DNA of 64,000 nt from assembly GCA_036960565.1 (NCBI GenBank), contig JBALXQ010000031.1:8072-72071 (forward strand), in the 5' to 3' direction. The position numbers and the translations under genes are program-made. Numbering within the stretch: the first letter of the stretch is position 1; each line of letters begins with the position of its first letter. This document shows, in pieces, positions 1-8,750 of this stretch. The stretch comes from Bermanella sp036960565 (lineage in GTDB: Bacteria > Pseudomonadota > Gammaproteobacteria > Pseudomonadales > Oceanobacteraceae). The notes under the pieces were generated by a model. The model saw only the letters and a list, made by a program, of their open reading frames with translations, was not told the origin of the DNA and made no database searches.

Positions 1-1190
1 GCAATGGAGCCCACATTCCCAATGTCACTATCCACATCTACAGCAGTTTGAATGGCATCTATTTGTGCACTAGAGCTGTTATCGGCTATTAGGGCACCAC
101 TACAGATTTTTGAACTTGAAACATTGCTGATACTGCCCAGCATGGTGCCTTCGGAACTGCCGTAATAATCATCAACGTCGCCCACTGCCGACCAAGAAGA
201 TTCGTCTAAACGATATTGCACAATAGGGTCTGGACACGTTGCCGTATCCTGGGCACCAAAACTCACTGTCGGTTCGGTTACTGGGCAAGCACGAGATACG
301 ATATTTATATTGGCGGTACTATAAGTAATAAAACTATCACCAGGTTTTTGAAACTGAACCGTAATACCACCATCACAACAACCTTCTCCTCCAATCACTT
401 CCAGCTTGTGATAGCCCTCGGTTAAATTGATGGTGCCCTCTAATACATCGGTGTGATTCCAATTACTTTCCCACCACAAGTCACTAGTCCAGTCTTCTTC
501 TAAAGTGACTCCATCTACGTAAAGCCCACCACCATTGCCAAAATCACTGCCGTATCGAACCCCCCAGGTACCTTCCTCTGAAGCTTGCACTTCAAAATAG
601 GTTTCAGATAAAGCAATGAAATCGTTAGCGGCGCCATACTGATCAAAATTAGTAATACCAGTAAAATCGGTAATGAAGCCACAACCATAGCCACTGATGT
701 TGTCATCGCTGGCATCAAATAACGATTCGGCTTCGCTTAAACTATCAGGGTCATCTGTAATATTGCGGGTATGAAACTTAATACCCGGATCAACAAAAGT
801 GAAAGGCACATTGGCCAACGTATCGGCGTATTCATTACCGTAATACATATAAATGGTTTTACTGGAGTTGGCCGTTAACGAATCAAAACGCAGCCAGACT
901 GTAGCGGTTTGGCTCGCCTCATCCCAGTCTTCCAACCAAAAATCCAGTAGGGTCTCATCATCGGTATCCACTAGGCGTAAATCAAAACCATCGTCTGTCC
1001 AGCTATATCCAACATTTAAGCCTGAAGCGGTAATGGTGATTTCAACTTGGTAATCGGTAAGGGTTGTGCTCGAATTTTCCTGTATGGTAATTTCCGTTCG
1101 GTAAGGCCAGGCACAACTCCAGTACGCAAAACTATTAATGGAAATAACAGATAAGAACACTACTGCTAAAAAATACTTAACCTGCGTCAT
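1..1190 (-). CDS. mshQ: MSHA biogenesis protein MshQ, N-terminal part (cut by window edge)
   Basis: I translated the minus strand by hand: the frame is open from an ATG at 1190 to base 1 (about 396 codons), so the C-terminus lies outside the window. Residues 1-22 form a Sec signal peptide ending NSFA. A Trp/Cys-rich DUF2341-type segment follows (YWSCAWPYRTEITI near residue 23), ending in a YMYYGN strand near residue 118. A PA14-like region at roughly 195-300 contains adjacent cysteines C271-C272 in EGCCDGG, and a LamG/concanavalin-like segment starts near 317 (VQYRLDESSWSA). This is the usual architecture of MshQ, the large exported last gene of MSHA loci, possibly a pilus-tip or surface adhesin (inference). 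It starts 8 bases after mshP stops, with GGAGG only 2 bases from the ATG. Confidence 0.85.
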   Translation of the reverse strand, partial: MTQVKYFLAVVFLSVISINSFAYWSCAWPYRTEITIQENSSTTLTDYQVEITITASGLNVGYSWTDDGFDLRLVDTDDETLLDFWLEDWDEASQTATVWLRFDSLTANSSKTIYMYYGNEYADTLANVPFTFVDPGIKFHTRNITDDPDSLSEAESLFDASDDNISGYGCGFITDFTGITNFDQYGAANDFIALSETYFEVQASEEGTWGVRYGSDFGNGGGLYVDGVTLEEDWTSDLWWESNWNHTDVLEGTINLTEGYHKLEVIGGEGCCDGGITVQFQKPGDSFITYSTANINIVSRACPVTEPTVSFGAQDTATCPDPIVQYRLDESSWSAVGDVDDYYGSSEGTMLGSISNVSSSKICSGALIADNSSSAQIDAIQTAVDVDSDIGNVGSI

Positions 1191-1198
1191 GGCCTCCG

Positions 1199-1636
1199 TC
1201 ATGGCAATAGCCTGGTTTGAATTATCCTAGTAGCAGTATCCGCTGCGCTGCCGCAACTGGCGCTACTGGTAAAGGTATAATAAATTTGTCCCTCCACCGT
1301 TTGTTCTGAACAGGCAACATCTACACTGCAAGTTGCTAAACCATTGGTTGTTAAATCTAAACTCGATATGAAATTATTATTACAAGTAGGCATGGCTTGT
1401 GAGCTATTTAAAGTATAAACCGCGGCTGTTTGTGCGCCACTTTCCGCTGCATAAAAGGCGCGCATCGATAACCATTCACGACCATAAGCCGATGCATTTA
1501 TTTCATTAATTTGATTTATACCCGCCAGTAATAAAATCATAACCAATATTAAAAAAAGTGCTGAAGGCAGCCCTAGCCCTTGTTGCTTATGAAACTTTTT
1601 ATATTGAATGTCTAGCATTTTAAATTCAGGGCACAT
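1199..1636 (-). CDS. mshP: MSHA biogenesis protein MshP (PilX-like minor pilin component)
   Basis: 145 aa. A basic N-terminus is followed by GLGLPSALFLILVMI, a hydrophobic helix at about residues 20-42, like PilX/MshP proteins, which lack the strict FTLIE pilin signature. The C-terminal half has six cysteines, consistent with exported disulfide-bonded domains. The start overlaps the end of mshO by 11 bases; the ATG at 1636 has an AGAGGTG ribosome site upstream, whereas the second Met (1618) has none. The place between mshO and mshQ matches the canonical locus. A minor-pilin or assembly role is inferred from family and position. Confidence 0.85.
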   Translation of the reverse strand: MCPEFKMLDIQYKKFHKQQGLGLPSALFLILVMILLLAGINQINEINASAYGREWLSMRAFYAAESGAQTAAVYTLNSSQAMPTCNNNFISSLDLTTNGLATCSVDVACSEQTVEGQIYYTFTSSASCGSAADTATRIIQTRLLP

Positions 1637-2477
1637 TACGAATTTGCACCTCTTGATTTATTACCAAGCTTTCATTACTGATACTATTTTCAAATTCAAA
1701 CTCATAAGCCACAATGGCGTTACGCCTAAGGCTGGCTTCTAAAATACTAAACACCACCGAACCCGCTTGAAGGTCGGTGGCCACCAATAATCGATTGGGT
1801 ATGGCCGTGGGCAATGCCGCAGCCAAATTAGCAACATCCCCTACAAATCCATAATTACGATAAAAGAATAAATTGCTGCCGTCCTGACAAAATGCCACAG
1901 GAGTGTCGGTGATAAACAAACGCTGCTGAGGAGAACCTTGTGAATATTGAAAAGTGGCACCGACATCAAATGTAAAAACACTGGCTCCGTTAGATGTACC
2001 GGTAATAGTGGCGGTATTATTACTAATAATGCCTGGGGAAGTGGTGCCATCATATATTTCATTTATGTCTTCGGTTACCGGATAAATAGCCAGGTAACCT
2101 GCCTGGGCTAATGCAGCATCTACCGGTACCGCATGCACCTCGGTTTGCGATACTGGATATCCCACTATAGGCGCTTGCACGTAACGACTTGCAGCTACCA
2201 CAGGAACAAGCTCTAAACAATCTTGTGCAGCATTTACCCTAACGCTACCGGGTAAGGAATCCCTTACCATGCGACTAATCTTTTCATTCACAATACTGGC
2301 ACTGGATGCCAACCCGGAACGCCTAACCGTATCCACATAACCCTGCGCACTAAAGCTAATAAATTTGGCGCTGCCAATTGATAATACCGACAACACCACA
2401 ATAACAATTATAATTTCAATCAGAGTAAAACCTAACTCTACCTTTAATTTACTATTATTTTTCTGTAATATTTTCAT
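1626..2477 (-). CDS. mshO: MSHA pilin-like protein MshO
   Basis: 283 aa prepilin-like protein. It has a class IV leader with processing site G16|F17, Glu at +5 (E21), and a hydrophobic helix (FTLIEIIIVIVVLSVL), then a long C-terminal domain with two cysteines. This size and the PilW-like shape fit MshO, thought to be a minor pilin. The start overlaps the mshD stop by one base (TAATG), indicating translational coupling. Confidence 0.88.
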   Translation of the reverse strand: MKILQKNNSKLKVELGFTLIEIIIVIVVLSVLSIGSAKFISFSAQGYVDTVRRSGLASSASIVNEKISRMVRDSLPGSVRVNAAQDCLELVPVVAASRYVQAPIVGYPVSQTEVHAVPVDAALAQAGYLAIYPVTEDINEIYDGTTSPGIISNNTATITGTSNGASVFTFDVGATFQYSQGSPQQRLFITDTPVAFCQDGSNLFFYRNYGFVGDVANLAAALPTAIPNRLLVATDLQAGSVVFSILEASLRRNAIVAYEFEFENSISNESLVINQEVQIRNVP

Positions 2478-3061
2478 TAAAAGTTACCCTTATAAATAGC
2501 CACAATACGGGTCTCGCCACTGGGCACGGTTAGGGTAATGGTGATACGTTTTGCCATGTCATCACTGTCTAGGCCTAAATCGGTTCCGGCACAGGCAACA
2601 CTTATATCAACCTGGTAATTGGCGTAACGGCTCATATCAATAGTGCTATCAATCAATACAGGTGGTGTATCACTGACACCATCATAATCATCTACATCAT
2701 CGTAAAACTCACGACTTTGTCCTTCCTCCGATAAAGCACAAGGGCTTTGTGCCGCCAACACTTCTCCTCCACCGGTTGGGGTTTGATCATCAAAACTCAT
2801 GGCCAGTATTTCGTCTAAATAAGCCTGACTCAGCTCCAACGCCTTGCTTTCCAGCATGGGCTGAGCACTGCGACCAATGCCTATACTCAAAGATGAAATT
2901 AAGGCGGACAGGGCAATCCCCAATACCACAATGGTAATAATCAATTCAATGAGAGTGACACCGGCCTGTTTATTATTATTTTTGAAAAGAAAAATATTTG
3001 AGAATTTATTGTTAATAAAAATGGTAATGCAGCTAAGGGCCCGAAGGATGACAGCTTTCAC
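2477..3061 (-). CDS. mshD: MSHA pilin-like protein MshD, start uncertain
   Basis: Prepilin-like protein with the helix VTLIELIITIVVLGIALS, two cysteines in the C-terminal domain and an Asp-rich loop (DDVDDYDG). The leader ends NNKQAG|V, so the residue after the cleavage Gly is Val rather than Phe. No ATG with a ribosome site lies between the mshC stop (3096) and the leader. The GTG at 3061 is the best non-overlapping start I see, giving an unusually long leader of about 37 residues. ATG at 3160 would overlap mshC by 65 bases. Position between mshC and mshO supports the name. Confidence 0.75.
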   Translation of the reverse strand: MKAVILRALSCITIFINNKFSNIFLFKNNNKQAGVTLIELIITIVVLGIALSALISSLSIGIGRSAQPMLESKALELSQAYLDEILAMSFDDQTPTGGGEVLAAQSPCALSEEGQSREFYDDVDDYDGVSDTPPVLIDSTIDMSRYANYQVDISVACAGTDLGLDSDDMAKRITITLTVPSGETRIVAIYKGNF

Positions 3062-3095
3062 CCAGCAGAAAAATAATAAGTCTGTACTTTTTTTA

Positions 3096-3599
3096 CTAAG
3101 GCTCGCATGCACCCGCATAAGCATATCCACTTGGGCCAATACACAGTTCCACAGAATCATCCCCTAGAAAGCACAGCCTTTGATTGGTATTTTGTTGAAC
3201 ACGAGCCGCGCTAACATGATTACCATAACCATCAAGGTAAAATGTCATAGGGAAGGTAATCAGAGGTAAAGCATCACAGCTACTGACAAAATCAGAAGTA
3301 CTGCCACTCATTGATACGCGGTTTCGATCTATATCAAAACTATTTAGTTCACTGCTATCAAAATTCACACTGACATTCCAGCTATCACTGGTTTGAGAAA
3401 GAGTCACATCCAGCAATTCACTACTACTTTGTTTTAATAAAGCCAAACGCTGGCTAAGGCGCAAGCTGCTAAGCAATTGATCCATCGCCACACGGGGAGC
3501 AAAACCATCGGTACCGCTGAGTAAACCAACACCCAGCCCAGCTAGAATTGAGATTAATATTATGACGATGATTAATTCAATTAGGGTAAAGCCCTTCAT
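3096..3599 (-). CDS. mshC: MSHA pilin-like protein MshC
   Basis: 167 aa. Very short leader MKG|FTLIELIIVII, with cleavage after G3 and Glu at +5 (E8), then a GspH/FimT-like body with three or more cysteines near the C-terminus (LCFLGDDSVELCIG, YAYAGACEP). It lies five bases downstream of mshA, so it is almost certainly co-transcribed. Minor pilin of the MSHA fibre by family and position. Confidence 0.87.
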   Translation of the reverse strand: MKGFTLIELIIVIILISILAGLGVGLLSGTDGFAPRVAMDQLLSSLRLSQRLALLKQSSSELLDVTLSQTSDSWNVSVNFDSSELNSFDIDRNRVSMSGSTSDFVSSCDALPLITFPMTFYLDGYGNHVSAARVQQNTNQRLCFLGDDSVELCIGPSGYAYAGACEP

Positions 3600-3604
3600 T
3601 TAAA

Positions 3605-4120
3605 TTAGTTGCAATCATCATCGGCGGTCAAAGCTGTAACATCAGTACCTTCATCTAGTGTAAGAACCGCTGTAATCGTGGGGGCCGAATTAGCAGCAGC
3701 CTCGGTATACATCACACAAGGGTCACCAGCCGTAGCAGACGTACTTGCAAATATAACACTGGCCGTACCTGTTAATAGCGTTACGGAAAAATCACCCGTG
3801 CCGATATCAGCGGCATCATCTATGGTCTCCGCATCTGGGTAGCCTTCCACAATATCCACAGTGGCATCTTCCAACGTCAGTGTAGTATCTGTGCTGCCCC
3901 TCGCTAAAAACTGAGCATGAACAATGGCTGCAGAAGACCGAATAGCTGCTCGTGACCCTGCGATGGTAGCATCTTCGGCACTGCCAGATAGATCCGCAAA
4001 TTTAGGCAAAGCAAATGCCGATAAAATCCCCAGAATAACAATTACCATGATCAGTTCGATCAGAGTAAAGCCTGCTTGCCGATGGCCATGATTGGCTTTT
4101 GGCATTCTAGGTAATGTCAT
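3605..4120 (-). CDS. mshA: MSHA major pilin MshA
   Basis: 171 aa type IV prepilin. Leader of 17 residues ending QAG, cleavage G17|F18, Glu at +5 (E22), helix FTLIELIMVIVILGILSA, then a C-terminal domain with two cysteines (DPCVMY and the terminal DDDCN) forming the usual disulfide loop. Strong ribosome site AAGGAG nine bases before the ATG, the best in the locus, fitting an abundant structural subunit. The mature body is Asp/Thr/Ala-rich, typical of MSHA pilins, which are variable between strains. Family role: attachment to surfaces and chitin. Confidence 0.9.
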   Translation of the reverse strand: MTLPRMPKANHGHRQAGFTLIELIMVIVILGILSAFALPKFADLSGSAEDATIAGSRAAIRSSAAIVHAQFLARGSTDTTLTLEDATVDIVEGYPDAETIDDAADIGTGDFSVTLLTGTASVIFASTSATAGDPCVMYTEAAANSAPTITAVLTLDEGTDVTALTADDDCN

Positions 4121-4135
4121 AATACTGCGCTCCTT

Positions 4136-4154
4136 TTTGCATCATCTATGCAAA
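4136..4154 (-). promoter_or_regulatory. Intercistronic hairpin just upstream of mshA ribosome site
   Basis: A perfect 7-base-pair inverted repeat TTTGCAT/ATGCAAA with a 5-base loop sits between mshB and mshA and abuts the AAGGAG ribosome site of mshA. It has no U-run, so it is not a standard terminator. It could mark an mRNA processing or stabilising point that lets mshA be made in excess of mshB (inference). Confidence 0.4.
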
Positions 4155-4183
4155 CTTAATTCATGACTCATATTTAGTTTAGA

Positions 4184-4711
4184 TCACAATATTGTAATCA
4201 CAGAACCATTTTCCAAGTTATATTCGATTCGGCTATTTTGATCGCTTTCCATATAATGGTATTTGCAAATTGTGCCTGTGGGCAACGCTACCCAGTAATC
4301 ACTTTCACCATTATTTGTAACTGAAACACTCGGAGCATTAAGCATTAATAAGGATTGCCATAAACGCACGCAGCGGTGGGTGTCTCCTGATATATTCGCA
4401 TTATGCTTGGCACTCCCTCCCGCTATAGCATCACTAGGCCAACCCAACTTGGTGGTAGCAATATTACCTTCGCCGTAACCCTCCACGGCATCTACCTCAC
4501 CCTGGGCACCTTTGATCACCCACTGGCTGCGCAACAAGATAACTGCTGACGCCAGCGCGCCACCTGTAGCAGTCACACTACCCTCATGAGCACCATCATA
4601 ATTTTTCATCATTCTTGGCAAGGCCGCAGCCGCTAAAATCCCCAATAGAGCGACCACCACCACTAATTCAATCAGGGTAAAACCCGGCGTTCCTTGTCTG
4701 TGAATTTTCAC
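4184..4711 (-). CDS. mshB: MSHA pilin protein MshB
   Basis: 175 aa prepilin-like protein with leader MKIHRQGTPG|F, Glu at +5 (E15), helix FTLIELVVVVALLGILAA and two cysteines (THRCVRLW, TICKYHY). Shorter than MshO and sequence-distinct from MshA. The start is GTG at 4711 and I see no good ribosome site. The 183-base gap upstream, before mshG, is the largest among the genes from mshE to mshQ and is AT-rich, so it is a plausible place for the separate pilin-operon promoter known in Vibrio. No mshF-like gene is present in that gap. Confidence 0.85.
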   Translation of the reverse strand: MKIHRQGTPGFTLIELVVVVALLGILAAAALPRMMKNYDGAHEGSVTATGGALASAVILLRSQWVIKGAQGEVDAVEGYGEGNIATTKLGWPSDAIAGGSAKHNANISGDTHRCVRLWQSLLMLNAPSVSVTNNGESDYWVALPTGTICKYHYMESDQNSRIEYNLENGSVITIL

Positions 4712-4894
4712 TCTAAGTAACTTTTACCCTATGTAAACACGCTTTATTTGAAATATAGGCTAGCGATTCAAAACCGTATGCTATCCATAAAAATTCTGAA
4801 GCTCTAAAGGACATCTTCTATAAAAGTGTAGTTACAAATAGCCAAACTTCACTTATCAAAAAGCGAAAGTTCTTCAAAATTCAGATAAGTAAAA

Positions 4895-6115
4895 TCACTG
4901 GGCCGCTGCTCCCAAATCCCAAAGAGGTAAAAAAATCCCCAAGGCCAACACCAAGACCATCACCCCCATGAACACCAACAAAATAGGCTCAATAGCTGCA
5001 CTTAAATTTTGCACATCGTATTCAGTTTCTTCATCGTAAAAGTCACTAACATCTTGCAGTAATTTATCCACAGCACCACTTTCTTCACCCACTGAAATCA
5101 TTTGCAATATCAAGGGAGTAAACATGCCTGAGGCATTAGCAGTACGCGCCAGGGATTCACCGCGTTCGATGCCATGACGCATCTCTTTCACATTGGCTTC
5201 AATGTAGTTGTTACCAATGGCTTCAGCACTCACATCCAGCGCTTGTAAAATGGGTACGCCGGCACTAAAAAGCATGGCGAAAGTACGAGTGAAACGGGAT
5301 AAAGCGATGCGATTTAACAACCCCCCTACCAAGGGTAATTTAAGTTTAATTCTGTCCCATTGGTAAGCGCCATCTGGGGTATGGGTATACTTAATAAAAA
5401 ACGTTATGGCAGCAGAAAGAACAAATAAAATTATCCACCAATAATTTAAAAAGAAATTTGAGGAACTTAATAATATTTGCGTGGCCACGGGTAAATCGGC
5501 ACCAAATTTATCAAACACCCTTGAAAAACTGGGTATGACAAAAATATTCACCACCATAATGGCAATAAATATGGCACTGATTACTAGAGTAGGATACCTA
5601 AGCGCAGCGACTACCTGCTTGCGGGTATTGCGCTCCATTTCCAAATGCCCGACGAGCTGCTTAAATGCATCGTCCAAATTACCCGTGCTTTCTCCCACAT
5701 GAATCATGCTAATAAACAATGGACTAAAGTGCTCTTCGTGGTTATTTAAAGCCTGACTCAAGGTATTACCACGACCCAGAACAGCGGCTACATCTTTTAA
5801 TATCGCGGTCATGGTGGGGTTTTTGGAGGTCTCTGCCAAACCAAAAATAGCACGCAGAATTGGAATGCCACTTCTGGCTAAGGCGTGCATTTGCCGACAA
5901 AATAAAATCATGTCTTGCAGGCTAACCTTTTGCTCGGGAACAAGTCGCGCTAGGTCAAAATGGAAACCTGTCTTTTCGTTAATTTCCTCAATTAAAACCG
6001 GTGTCATCCTGTCTTCCATCAAGCGAGTGGCTACTGCATCTCGCGATGCCGCTTCTTGTTGGCCCTCGTGCAAAACACTTTTTTTATCGCGAGCCTTATA
6101 ACGATATAAAGCCAT
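4895..6115 (-). CDS. mshG: MSHA inner-membrane platform protein MshG (PilC/GspF family)
   Basis: 406 aa from the ATG at 6115 (MALYRYKARD, the typical family start); an upstream in-frame Met at 6166 would overlap mshE by 50 bases and is unlikely. Two GspF repeats are visible, each with cytoplasmic helices (FCRQMHALARSGIPILRAI; FTRTFAMLFSAGVPILQAL), with membrane helices near 175-195, 215-245 and 380-400. It is the polytopic protein on which the MshE ATPase acts to assemble or extract pilin. One base separates it from the mshE stop, so the two are coupled. Confidence 0.92.
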   Translation of the reverse strand: MALYRYKARDKKSVLHEGQQEAASRDAVATRLMEDRMTPVLIEEINEKTGFHFDLARLVPEQKVSLQDMILFCRQMHALARSGIPILRAIFGLAETSKNPTMTAILKDVAAVLGRGNTLSQALNNHEEHFSPLFISMIHVGESTGNLDDAFKQLVGHLEMERNTRKQVVAALRYPTLVISAIFIAIMVVNIFVIPSFSRVFDKFGADLPVATQILLSSSNFFLNYWWIILFVLSAAITFFIKYTHTPDGAYQWDRIKLKLPLVGGLLNRIALSRFTRTFAMLFSAGVPILQALDVSAEAIGNNYIEANVKEMRHGIERGESLARTANASGMFTPLILQMISVGEESGAVDKLLQDVSDFYDEETEYDVQNLSAAIEPILLVFMGVMVLVLALGIFLPLWDLGAAAQ

Positions 6116-6116
6116 G

Positions 6117-7859
6117 CTAATCTTGCTCGCTTGGATAAATGTTATTAGTAACGCTAGTCTCATCAAGGCTCGCGGTAATTTTAAAGACTTCGCTTAAGGT
6201 AGTTCTGCCGGCCACTGCGTATTCCAAAGCACAGGCTGCCAAGGGTAGATAAAGTTCACTGCTTTTAGCCAAGGTAGTAAACTCGCTGATATTTTTTTGT
6301 CTTAAGGCATCCAGCATACCGTCGTCTAGCTCGAGCAATTCGTATACGCCAGTTCTTCCCACATACCCTGTATTAGAACAATGATGGCAGCCACCCCCTT
6401 GATAAAAAGCATGGCTATCAGGATCGGCCCCCATCCCCAATAACCAAGTTCGCTCTTGAGCCGATATATCGTATTGGCTTTTGCAGTTTTCACATATTTT
6501 ACGAATTAAACGCTGGCCAATCACCGCCCGTAAACTCGAAGCTACCAAATAAGAATCGGCCCCCATATCCATTAAACGCACCGCACTGGAAATAGCATCG
6601 TTGGTATGCAAGGTAGATAAGACCATATGCCCGGTCATGGCTGCCCGTAATGCAATTTCAGCGGTCTCACTGTCACGCATTTCACCAATTAGCATAATGT
6701 CTGGGTCTTGGCGTAAAGCCGTTCGCAATATACGCGCAAAACTTAAGCCTATTTTCGGATTAACCTGCACCTGGTTAATTCTGGGTAATCGATACTCCAC
6801 CGGGTCCTCGGCGGTTATGATTTTTTTATTTTCTGCATTTAAAGTACTAAGCGCTGCATAGAGCGTGGTACTTTTACCGCTGCCGGTGGGGCCCGTTACC
6901 AGCACTAGACCATGGGGGCGAGTAATTAAGTTGGAAAAATGCTGCACTATATTGGGCGTCATACCGAGTGATTGAATATTTAAAATCCCTTGGCTTTGAT
7001 CCAATAAACGCATTACCACTGCTTCACCATATTGGGTTGGCAGGGTAGATAAACGCACATCAACACTTCGATTTAAAATACGAATATTAAAACGCCCATC
7101 CTGGGGTAAGCGCTTTTCAGAAATATCCAAACCTGACATGATTTTTAAACGGCTCACCAGCGCACTCACCACGCGCTTTTCCTTCATAACCTGTTCTTGT
7201 AATTCACCATCAACACGCAAGCGAACTCTTAGCACGCTTTCATCTGGCTCAATATGAATATCGGAGGCCGCTACCTGTACCGCATCTTCAAATATATTTT
7301 GTAGCAGACGCACCACGGGCGCTTCGGTAGCATCAGATTCAGCTAATAATGACTCTAGATCTAGATCACTTTCTGAAAGCTCTTCATCTAATTCACCCGC
7401 AATAGAAGCAATTTGTTCAGTACGCCGATAAATCCGGTCTATGGCATTTAAAACATCTTGCTCTTTAACAAAAGCCGCCACGATATTTTTTTGTAACGAC
7501 CGCTGTACTTCGTCTACCGCTAAAATATCCAATGGGTCTACAAAGCCGACAAAATATTGACCTTCTTCTTCCATTAAAATAATCGCGCGATAACGACGGG
7601 CTAAACTTTCAGGAAGGCGGCGTGTGATTTCACTGTCAAATTGAAAACGGGAAATATCAATATAAGGCATGGAAAAGTGTGAGGACAACTCTAGTAACAA
7701 TTTGTCTTCTGCCACAAAGCCAAGATCAATTACGGTGCGGCCAAATTTTCGCCCTGAACGCTTTTGTTCTTCCAACACCACCATTAGCTGTTCCTGACTA
7801 ATAATGCCTTTTTCAACCAGTAAATCCCCTACCCTAATTTTCTGTGTGCTTCTTATCAT
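6117..7859 (-). CDS. mshE: MSHA pilus assembly ATPase MshE (GspE/PilB family, c-di-GMP-binding N-domain)
   Basis: 580 aa hexameric secretion ATPase. The N-terminus has two MshEN-type motifs: residues 9-32 (RVGDLLVEKG...LEEQ) and about 37-68 (KFGRTVIDLGF...MPYIDI), the region shown in Vibrio MshE to bind c-di-GMP. The catalytic part has Walker A GPTGSGKST (323-331), Asp box around 350-355, Walker B IMLIGEMRD (388-396), His box near 411-420 and a zinc site C456ENC / C491HHC. It powers MSHA pilus extension. Located between mshN and mshG with short gaps. Confidence 0.95.
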   Translation of the reverse strand: MIRSTQKIRVGDLLVEKGIISQEQLMVVLEEQKRSGRKFGRTVIDLGFVAEDKLLLELSSHFSMPYIDISRFQFDSEITRRLPESLARRYRAIILMEEEGQYFVGFVDPLDILAVDEVQRSLQKNIVAAFVKEQDVLNAIDRIYRRTEQIASIAGELDEELSESDLDLESLLAESDATEAPVVRLLQNIFEDAVQVAASDIHIEPDESVLRVRLRVDGELQEQVMKEKRVVSALVSRLKIMSGLDISEKRLPQDGRFNIRILNRSVDVRLSTLPTQYGEAVVMRLLDQSQGILNIQSLGMTPNIVQHFSNLITRPHGLVLVTGPTGSGKSTTLYAALSTLNAENKKIITAEDPVEYRLPRINQVQVNPKIGLSFARILRTALRQDPDIMLIGEMRDSETAEIALRAAMTGHMVLSTLHTNDAISSAVRLMDMGADSYLVASSLRAVIGQRLIRKICENCKSQYDISAQERTWLLGMGADPDSHAFYQGGGCHHCSNTGYVGRTGVYELLELDDGMLDALRQKNISEFTTLAKSSELYLPLAACALEYAVAGRTTLSEVFKITASLDETSVTNNIYPSEQD

Positions 7860-7869
7860 GGTTTGATAC

Positions 7870-8739
7870 CTACAACAAAACTTTCAATCTGGCCTGACTA
7901 TAAACCAATAAAGCTCTAGGTAAATTGGGCATACTCAGTGCAAGTTCATATAGTTTTTTTGCACCCTTAACTTCACCTACAGCCTCAAGACTAATGGCCA
8001 TTCCCGCTCTCCACCTGGCATCCCTAGGCTGCATTTTGATTAATTTTTTATATATGGATATAGCCGCTAAATGATCATGCGAGCGCTGTTGCGCCTGTGC
8101 TGCTATTGCCAAAAGATCAGGGCGAAATAAGTATCCTTGATAATTTTCTTTTATGTAGTTAAGAACTTCCCCTGGGTTTTCCTTCATCATCAGCCGAAGG
8201 TTTATTTCTTTACGAATCGTTTTAGGGGCTTGTGTCAACATCAACTTCGCTTTTTGTGTGTCACCCGAATTCATCGATTTTATTGCCGCATCCACAGCTT
8301 TACTTTGTTTTGATTGTGTTACCAGTTTGATCTTTTTATTCTTAAGTTCTGTTTCTTTAGAGGGCTTAATTTTAATTGACCTAGCATTAGCGACAACGTT
8401 TTTTGACAAGCTTTCATTTCCAATTAATTCACTTTCATTTTCATTTTCTAAATAATTAAACCTATCAAAATTACTCGCACCTTGTGAGCTCGACGTATCT
8501 TCTTTATCAATTAAAAATAACTCTTCGGGTAATTCAAAAGTTTGGTTTTTACTTGAATACTGTTGAAAAATAATGAATGTCGTTAATGCAATACAAATGG
8601 TCCAAGCCATTGCGAGCAACAACCATAATATTAATCTTGCCTTTGGCGGCGGCATATTCACATTAGACGTGTGAAGAGCCATGCGCTCTTGAGCATGGCG
8701 TTGGTTTAAATCTTTTAGCACATCATTTACAAGGCTCAT
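7870..8739 (-). CDS. mshN: MSHA biogenesis protein MshN (TPR, single-pass membrane)
   Basis: 289 aa. A short cytoplasmic head (MSLVNDVLKDLNQRHAQ) is followed by one membrane helix at about 35-57 and a long Ser/Lys/Glu-rich linker. The C-terminal region (about 150-289) reads as tetratricopeptide helices (AAISIYKKLIKMQPRDARW, GEVKGAKKLYELALSMPN). This is the MshN layout; TPR proteins of this kind support secretin or platform assembly. 11 bases separate it from the mshM stop. Confidence 0.85.
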   Translation of the reverse strand: MSLVNDVLKDLNQRHAQERMALHTSNVNMPPPKARLILWLLLAMAWTICIALTTFIIFQQYSSKNQTFELPEELFLIDKEDTSSSQGASNFDRFNYLENENESELIGNESLSKNVVANARSIKIKPSKETELKNKKIKLVTQSKQSKAVDAAIKSMNSGDTQKAKLMLTQAPKTIRKEINLRLMMKENPGEVLNYIKENYQGYLFRPDLLAIAAQAQQRSHDHLAAISIYKKLIKMQPRDARWRAGMAISLEAVGEVKGAKKLYELALSMPNLPRALLVYSQARLKVLL

Positions 8740-8750
8740 AACTTTTCCTA

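Noticed and set aside
4712..4894. A missing mshF gene in the mshG-mshB gap
   Set aside because: No frame of suitable length or membrane-helix character is seen on the minus strand.
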